A stretch of 45,687 nucleotides of DNA from NCBI GenBank assembly GCA_937871935.1, contig CALMQI010000252.1, positions 1-45,687 of the forward strand, given 5' to 3'. This DNA is from an uncultured Burkholderiales bacterium (GTDB taxonomy: Bacteria > Pseudomonadota > Gammaproteobacteria > Burkholderiales > Burkholderiaceae_C). The notes below the pieces were generated by a model. That model was not told where the DNA came from. It was given only the letters and a program-made list of their open reading frames with translations, and searched no databases. How positions within the stretch are numbered: position 1 is the stretch's first letter; every line of letters starts with the position of its first letter. Shown here piece by piece: positions 45,409 through 45,687 of this stretch. A program made the translations under genes and the position numbers.

Positions 45409-45687
45409 GCAATACCAAGTTCGAGTTCACCGGCGAGACGAAAGTCGTCCTCGGTGTCACCTTCAAACGCATCCGCGCTGTGCGAGACATCGTGCGCTGG
45501 ATCGTTAAGGTCGGCGATCTTGGTGGCTGGCTGGCGCAGGAAAGTAGCCTCTCTGTCGATGGCAATGCCTGGGTCGATGACAATGCCAGGGTCGCGGGCG
45601 ATGCCAGGGTCGCGGGCAATGCCTGGGTCGCGGGCAATGCCTGGGTCGATGACAATGCCAGGGTCGCGGGCGATGCCAGGGTCGCGG
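45405..45687 (+). CDS. Hexapeptide-repeat phage protein (partial)
   Basis: The ATG at 45405 overlaps the preceding stop. The N-terminal segment SNTKFEFTGETKVVLGVTFKR leads into a VKVGDLGGWLAQE segment typical of prophage proteins with NARV-type repeats. From ~45567 on, units of six residues follow (NAWVDD, NARVAG, DARVAG, NAWVAG), like a left-handed beta-helix of hexapeptide type. The frame continues past the edge. Its role is unknown. Confidence 0.75.
   Translation, partial: MSNTKFEFTGETKVVLGVTFKRIRAVRDIVRWIVKVGDLGGWLAQESSLSVDGNAWVDDNARVAGDARVAGNAWVAGNAWVDDNARVAGDARVA
45567..45687 (+). repeat. 18-bp tandem repeat at the right edge
   Basis: Six-residue (18-bp) units, about 6.7 copies, with a possible 72-bp superperiod of four unit types. 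The sequence ends within it, consistent with an assembly break. Confidence 0.85.

Noticed and set aside
1-45687. CRISPR array, diversity-generating retroelement, integrase
   Set aside because: No regular spacer-repeat array, no reverse transcriptase and no tyrosine or serine recombinase motif is visible in any frame listed or read.

Overview
The window is most of a tailed-phage genome, probably a temperate phage or a prophage remnant with podovirus-like morphology. It is high in GC and almost entirely coding. Nearly all genes lie on the minus strand, from about 44.1 kb down to 0.2 kb, and many are joined by ATGA or TGATG overlaps. A short divergent plus-strand cluster runs from 44.2 kb off the right edge. 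The first ~300 bases differ: on the minus strand they encode the C-terminal part of a BlaR1-like M56 peptidase of the sort seen in Lysobacterales (Xanthomonadaceae and relatives). That suggests a gammaproteobacterial host, and either a phage/host junction or a chimeric contig end. The right edge falls inside an 18-bp tandem repeat, as expected of a natural contig break.

Layout from left to right, which is opposite to transcription. 0.2-3.3 kb: tail fibre genes (a truncated SPRY protein, an Asp-box sialidase-like fibre, an accessory fibre protein). 3.3-4.2 kb: lysis cassette (membrane protein, M15 endolysin, Cys-rich peptide). 4.2-12.7 kb: putative ejected virion proteins, including a 1756-residue polyvalent protein with zeta-kinase-like and ParB/DdrB-like domains. 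12.5-17.8 kb: GNAT-like protein, a tail protein split in two and enlarged by jelly-roll modules, and two adaptor-like proteins. 17.9-24.9 kb: small head proteins, major capsid protein, scaffold, an 86-residue protein, a protein with 20-residue repeats and two structural proteins. 24.9-30.1 kb: portal, large terminase, HNH endonuclease and small terminase. 30.1-31.6 kb: small genes and a degenerate tRNA-Met-like element.

31.6-37.4 kb: a second HNH gene followed, upstream in transcription, by an eight-gene overlapping run of glycosyltransferase-like and methyltransferase genes. 37.4-43.9 kb: early genes, among them a RuvC-like resolvase, a small HTH regulator, a DUF5131 (Gp37/Gp68) protein, zinc-finger peptides and a replisome-organiser-like protein, ending in a YdaS/Cro-like HTH gene. 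Between 40.2 and 41.5 kb three intergenic elements resemble integron attC sites.

The regulatory centre appears to be 44.11-44.22 kb. Two divergent promoters share a TGCAAT -10 box and three CACC-N4-GGT operators, resembling a lambda-type switch. No CI repressor, integrase, DNA polymerase or helicase is visible, so lysogeny and most replication functions must lie outside the window or come from the host. I think the best candidates for unusual biology are the polyvalent ejected protein, the glycan/methyl operon, the attC-like elements between early genes and the three-operator switch.
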